Positions 5,449 to 8,586 of a stretch of DNA of 8,586 nt are shown piece after piece. The DNA is from UBA11650 sp963997925 (GTDB lineage Bacteria; Chloroflexota; Dehalococcoidia; Lucifugimonadales; UBA3495): contig CAXEOX010000125.1 of NCBI GenBank assembly GCA_963997925.1, positions 1 through 8,586 of the forward strand. The letters are read 5' to 3'. Position numbers and translations under genes: made by a program. How positions within the stretch are numbered: the stretch's first letter is position 1; each line of letters opens with the position of its first letter. The notes under the pieces are model-generated. The model worked only from the letters and a program-made list of their open reading frames with translations. It searched no databases and was not told the DNA's origin.

Positions 5449-7011
5449 TCACGGCCGGATTCCAGGAATATTTAGAGCTATACGGTAAATGCCGGTGATT
5501 GCCGTCATATAGAGGGTTCGACCATCCTCGTCCCCCCAAGCCAAATTGTGTTGTTGTTCGGGTCCCTTAATCACACCGAGAGCCTGTCCTTGGGGGGAGA
5601 GAATCCAAACGCCACCCGGCCCGCAGACATACAGGTGTCCCTCTTGATCGATCTTTATCCCGTCAATACCGTTCTCTCCCGGCGCCTCGGTCATGTCGTG
5701 GAAGACCTCTCCCGGCGAAAGAGTCCCGTCGACATTCACTAGGTATCGCATTACCACTTTCTTTTGACGGTCCCGATTGCCGACATAAAGATATTTCTCG
5801 TCTGGTGAAAAGGCGAGGCCCGTCGGGCCCGCCAGTTCATCGGTCAGGAGAACGACCTGGTCTTCATGGACCAGAAATACCCCGCTGAAAGGTAGTTCTC
5901 TCCGTGGATCGCTGAACGTTTGGGGAAGCCCAAACGGTGGGTCGGTAAAGTACAGAGATCCATCGGACTTGTACACCAAGTCGTGGGGACTGTTCAGACG
6001 CTTGTCCTGATATCGGTCCGCCATCACCACCACTTCACCACGGCCCGATGTCTGAATGATTCGGCGGTTACCCATCTCGCAAATGGTCAGTCGTCCTTCC
6101 GGGTCCAAGGTCAGGCCACTGGAACCAGGTTTGGTGTACTCTCCGATGTCGAAACCACGGTAGGCGCTTTTCGCCGGGAAGACGTTCACGGTACCATCAG
6201 GAGTCCAACGATAGATGGTGTTGGTATCAGGAGAGCTGAAAAACAAAAACCCAGCGTGTGACCAGACTGGGCCTTCAGTGAAGACAAAGTCACCAGCCAC
6301 CTTTTCTAATCTGGTGTCTACTCGGACGATATCCTCCAATGCCGGATCGCTCCGAGAGATTTCAAACGGTACCTCCCCTGCAGCCCTTTCGAGATTTCCC
6401 GCGTAAAATTCCAGAGTCGCCGTGCGCATGAAGATGTAGTTCTCGGGGGAAGCGGATATTGGGCCGTTGATTCCAAAGACTGCAATCAGAAACTGCTGCC
6501 CTGGCCTCACGTTCCGGGCGAGGATAATGCGATTGGGCGAGTTAAACCCACCTACTACAGTCCCGCCAGCTTGTCCCACTGTCCTTGGCATCTCCCCGTT
6601 GACCCAAATCTCGGCATAGTCATCGATGACTACCTCATATACAACGGTAGACCCCGTAGGATTGAAGTTGCCGACCTTCTCGGGAATAGTGACGTTGATG
6701 CGATACCAGTTGAAGCAGACCTTGCCAGTGCTTCGACGACCATCTAGGTCAGTAGAGGCTACTGTTTCCCAACCCGAGTCATCAAAATCCAGACCCTGAG
6801 CATGGGGAACAATGTCGTAGGTCTGATTCGGAGGCCCGGTTGGATTACCGTCTTCACCTGGGCTGCGGAATTCAACGGTGACCACTTCGGCATCATGGTA
6901 ACGCCACTGACCTTTGACCAACTCGACCCCGGCGTCGGCATTTAAGTCGACAATGGCATTGGGTAAGCCCGTGAATATGCCAGGAGGCCCAGGGAGTCTT
7001 GATGTTGTCAT
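5449..7011 (-). CDS. SMP-30/gluconolactonase/LRE beta-propeller with N-terminal beta-sandwich domain
   Basis: A 520-residue two-domain protein. Residues about 30-205 look like the sugar-binding beta-sandwich of glycoside hydrolases (CFNWYRINVTIPE, then VVYEVVIDDYAEIWVNGE). Residues about 225-515 form the SMP-30/gluconolactonase six-bladed propeller, whose relatives hydrolyse lactones with a bound divalent metal. Expected ligands are present at Glu 246 (EGPVW), Asn 340 (LNSPHD) and Asp 450 (NGIDGIKID). The third-blade Asn, normally in PNGLAFSPD, is Thr 397 here (ACG codon, GPTGLAFSPD), so metal binding or activity may differ. No signal peptide is evident, which suggests a cytoplasmic location. 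Usual propeller-only members are about 300 residues, so the N-terminal domain is a real addition. The start at 7011 has GAAGGA 8 nt upstream. It is the first gene of module B on the minus strand. Confidence 0.9.
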   Translation of the reverse strand: MTTSRLPGPPGIFTGLPNAIVDLNADAGVELVKGQWRYHDAEVVTVEFRSPGEDGNPTGPPNQTYDIVPHAQGLDFDDSGWETVASTDLDGRRSTGKVCFNWYRINVTIPEKVGNFNPTGSTVVYEVVIDDYAEIWVNGEMPRTVGQAGGTVVGGFNSPNRIILARNVRPGQQFLIAVFGINGPISASPENYIFMRTATLEFYAGNLERAAGEVPFEISRSDPALEDIVRVDTRLEKVAGDFVFTEGPVWSHAGFLFFSSPDTNTIYRWTPDGTVNVFPAKSAYRGFDIGEYTKPGSSGLTLDPEGRLTICEMGNRRIIQTSGRGEVVVMADRYQDKRLNSPHDLVYKSDGSLYFTDPPFGLPQTFSDPRRELPFSGVFLVHEDQVVLLTDELAGPTGLAFSPDEKYLYVGNRDRQKKVVMRYLVNVDGTLSPGEVFHDMTEAPGENGIDGIKIDQEGHLYVCGPGGVWILSPQGQALGVIKGPEQQHNLAWGDEDGRTLYMTAITGIYRIALNIPGIRP

Positions 7012-7099
7012 AAGCTACATCCTTCTTTGACCAGTGAGAATCGTGGAGCCGCATCTTTGCGGCGCCATCTGCGTCTATTGTGCTTTTTAGTCCTGCGGA

Positions 7100-7315
7100 G
7101 TGCCACCCAGTGTACCGGCAATTTGGCCGGCAGCTTTCGTTGCTGTCCCCGGACCGTGGTATGGGCTTAGGGGGTTGAAGGTCTTGGGAGACAGGACATC
7201 ATTCGATACCTACATCGCGGGCACCGATGGCAGTGGCCGGTTAGTCGGAGTTGGAATCGAGGTAAAGTACACTGACATGGATATCGAGTTGGCAGATCCG
7301 AATCTCTTCGCGTGA
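7100..7315 (+). pseudogene. Remnant of a PD-(D/E)XK nuclease-like gene
   Basis: The frame opens from an upstream TAG (7088-7090) and ends at TGA 7313-7315. The second half reads like real protein: LKVLGDRTSFDTYIAG, then GRLVGVGIEVKYTD. The 'FD..I......G...G.GIEVKYT' pattern, an Asp followed about 20 residues later by E-x-K, is the core of PD-(D/E)XK nuclease-like folds, as in some putative restriction enzymes. The piece starts with an unlikely Pro/Trp-rich segment and ends soon after the motif, so both ends of the parent gene are missing. It lies 69 nt from the tRNA fragment, fitting a defence or mobile gene broken during island turnover. The family match is from memory of the motif only. Confidence 0.4.
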
Positions 7316-7383
7316 AAGACCCCGGATCAATATACTGGGTAACCACCCGAGAGTCCGGCTTATATACTAACAGCGGGATGTTG

Positions 7384-7428
7384 TGGCGTCCCAGGCAGGA
7401 TTCGAACCCGCGACCCGCTGCTTAGGAG
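7384..7428 (-). repeat. tRNA-Arg(CCU) 3' fragment, att-like copy 3
   Basis: On the minus strand it parses exactly as anticodon loop CTCCTAA (anticodon CCU), GCAGC, GGGTC, T arm GCGGG-TTCGAAT-CCTGC, acceptor CTGGGAC, G and CCA: 45 nt. The T arm is intact, with the G53-C61 pair kept. The sequence before the loop cannot form an anticodon stem and there is no D arm, so it is not a tRNA gene. It is a direct repeat of 3600-3644 (43/45). The adjoining 21 nt on the plus strand (7429-7449, starting AACGTGTCGCGA) are shared with the relic at 185-217 and look like the integrating element's own arm. Confidence 0.9.
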
Positions 7429-7543
7429 AACGTGTCGCGAAAGGTCCTACCGGAAAGGGGTTCTCAGGCACGAATCTGGTCGGAAATCCGCCCGCAATTA
7501 CTGCAAGGCAGGGTATCTGATTTTAAGGGTCTACGGAGCTTAC

Positions 7544-7577
7544 TTGCCTGATTCTAACATACGTGCCCGACAGGCAA
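7544..7577. promoter_or_regulatory. Inverted repeat, possible operator
   Basis: TTGCCTG (7544-7550) and CAGGCAA (7571-7577) are perfect 7-nt inverted arms separated by 20 nt. The spacer contains TAACAT, a possible -10-like hexamer. The site lies about 330 nt before the hydantoinase start and could bind a dimeric regulator. No regulator gene is in the window to support it. Confidence 0.25.
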
Positions 7578-7894
7578 TTATCTCCTAAAGCCTGTATAAC
7601 ACTCCATCAGGTTGGTGTCCTGGGACAATCACTATTCGCGGATAATGTCATAGGTCCAAAGGATGAAGCCGAATTTCATGGCGGCTACTATGAATTCCCC
7701 CCGGTTTATTGCTACCCCAAACCCGCAGAGCCCTCACACCTGGGCCGTCATCCAAAACCTGTCCTAAAAGCGCCTGGGCAGAGTGGGAGTCTCCCTGGCA
7801 TAATTAACCCCGCCAGGGTGGGCCCAGTTCGGAGCAGTGGGCCGCAGGTACAAAAAGTCCTGCATTTGCCCGGCTCTAACCTCGAAGTCGTTTT

Positions 7895-7900
7895 GGAGGA
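7895..7900 (+). promoter_or_regulatory. Strong ribosome binding site of the hydantoinase gene
   Basis: GGAGGA lies 5 nt before the ATG at 7906. It fixes the start and argues against the overlapping frame 7563-7925 being translated through this point. Confidence 0.8.
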
Positions 7901-7905
7901 AGACC

Positions 7906-8586
7906 ATGCTAGATCTGATTATTAAAGGCGGACAGGTGGTAACTCCTTGGGGAGTTGGTGATTGGGAAGTGGCGGTGCAGGGGGAGAAAATCGTCGGGGT
8001 CGCTGCCCCAGGGACATTCACCGAAGAAGCGGGCCGCGTCGTTGACGCTTCAGGGAAGATTGTGGTTCCTGGAGGCATTGAGCCCCACGCCCATATCGCC
8101 GCGCCTTTCGTGGCCCAGGGCCAAAACCAGAGTACGGCGCCGCCCGATCAGGTCAGCCGCGCGGCCCTCTTTGGAGGCACCACCACTCTGTTGGACTTTG
8201 CGGTCCAGAATCCCGGCATCGACGTTAACCAGGCCATCGCCGAGCGCACTTCCGTCTGGCAGGGAAATTCTTACGCCGACTACTCGCATCATCTGATGCT
8301 CTCGGGTGAGATTGATTCCAACATCATGGGCCAGGTGAGCGAGGCGATTCAAGATGGCTTCGCATCCGTTAAGATTTTCACCACAAATGTACGTCCTCCC
8401 GCCACTCCAGGGCCAGGGAGAATGGTTCGTATGGGCCACCTTCACGATCTGATGGAGTTGATACAACGTCAGAATGCCATGCTCTTGGTCCATTCCGAGG
8501 ACGACGACATGGTGATGAACATGTACCGCAAGCTTGGCGACGAAGAGCGCACCGTCTGGTGGAACATGCCGTTGGTGCACAATAAC
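7906..8586 (+). CDS. Dihydropyrimidinase / D-hydantoinase family hydrolase, 3'-truncated by the window
   Basis: The first 227 residues of a cyclic amidohydrolase, about half of the usual 450-480. The family opens dihydropyrimidine, hydantoin or related cyclic amide rings at a two-metal centre in the cytoplasm. The start MLDLIIKGGQVV and the small beta-sandwich are typical. The metal ligands His 61 and His 63 are in PGGIEPHAHI, Lys 156 (the carbamylated bridging lysine) is in SVKIFTT, and His 196 is in LLVHSEDD. The reading frame runs intact to the last base. The start ATG has GGAGGA 5 nt upstream. It is the only metabolic gene here on the plus strand and lies beyond the tRNA fragment at 7384-7428, so it probably belongs to a different cassette from the minus-strand genes. 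Exact substrate (hydantoin, dihydropyrimidine, other cyclic imide) is not determinable. Confidence 0.93.
   Translation, partial: MLDLIIKGGQVVTPWGVGDWEVAVQGEKIVGVAAPGTFTEEAGRVVDASGKIVVPGGIEPHAHIAAPFVAQGQNQSTAPPDQVSRAALFGGTTTLLDFAVQNPGIDVNQAIAERTSVWQGNSYADYSHHLMLSGEIDSNIMGQVSEAIQDGFASVKIFTTNVRPPATPGPGRMVRMGHLHDLMELIQRQNAMLLVHSEDDDMVMNMYRKLGDEERTVWWNMPLVHNN

Larger units (their letters stand above)
7012..7905. other. 894-nt stretch without an intact gene: nuclease relic, tRNA fragment, inverted repeat
   Basis: This separates the divergent SMP-30 (minus) and hydantoinase (plus) genes, so it must contain promoters for both. I could not pick a convincing -35/-10 pair. It holds the nuclease-like remnant (7100-7315), att-like copy 3 (7384-7428) with its arm (to 7449) and the inverted repeat 7544-7577. 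The plus frame open at 7563-7925 has no recognisable motif and overlaps the hydantoinase start, so I treat it as non-coding. The rest (about 7580-7890) shows nothing I can name. Confidence 0.6.

Noticed and set aside
7563..7925. 120-residue plus-strand ORF before the hydantoinase
   Set aside because: It overlaps the hydantoinase start in another frame, has no recognisable motif, is rich in Pro/Gly as chance frames are here, and has no convincing ribosome binding site.
1..8586. CRISPR array, riboswitch, integrase or transposase
   Set aside because: I found no regularly spaced short repeats, no recognisable riboswitch core, and no recombinase motif in any substantial frame.

Overview
The window reads as bacterial accessory DNA of moderate GC content. 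It is densely packed with small-molecule catabolic enzymes that share no obvious single pathway. Six complete genes lie on the minus strand, and one truncated gene runs off the right edge on the plus strand. The mix (amidohydrolase, D-2-hydroxyacid dehydrogenase, carboxymuconolactone-decarboxylase-like protein, SMP-30 lactonase, AroE-like dehydrogenase, hydantoinase) resembles what I associate with uncultured Chloroflexota/Dehalococcoidia of the SAR202 type. That assignment is an inference from gene content, not from a marker gene.

Layout from left to right. Positions 1-124 hold the likely tail of a plus-strand gene and its terminator. A degenerate attachment-like relic follows at 185-217. 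Module A (238-3155, all minus) holds an EthD/dimeric alpha-beta-barrel-like protein, a D-2-hydroxyacid dehydrogenase and an ACMSD-type amidohydrolase. A 611-nt stretch without a gene (3156-3766) contains a 45-nt tRNA-Arg 3' fragment at 3600-3644. Module B (3767-7011, all minus) holds an AroE-like dehydrogenase, a carboxymuconolactone-decarboxylase-family protein and a two-domain SMP-30/gluconolactonase. A second stretch without an intact gene (7012-7905) contains a probable nuclease relic (7100-7315), a second 45-nt tRNA-Arg 3' fragment (7384-7428) and an inverted repeat. The hydantoinase/dihydropyrimidinase gene starts at 7906 and is cut at 8586.

The most interesting signal is structural. 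Two direct repeats each run exactly from the first base of the tRNA-Arg anticodon loop to the encoded CCA. A third relic shares the anticodon part plus a flanking 'arm' with the rightmost copy. These look like attachment-site scars left by successive integrations at one tRNA-Arg gene. They divide the catabolic genes into cassettes of about 3.4 and 3.8 kb. No integrase and no intact tRNA is present in the window, so the recombinase and the full tRNA-Arg should lie outside it, with the tRNA most likely to the right.

Functionally, the enzymes suit the breakdown of cyclic or oxygenated organic molecules: ring or lactone opening, decarboxylation, hydroxyacid/ketoacid interconversion and cyclic amide hydrolysis. 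The substrates cannot be read from the sequence. Two of the enzymes have changes at known ligand-binding positions that suggest altered activity.
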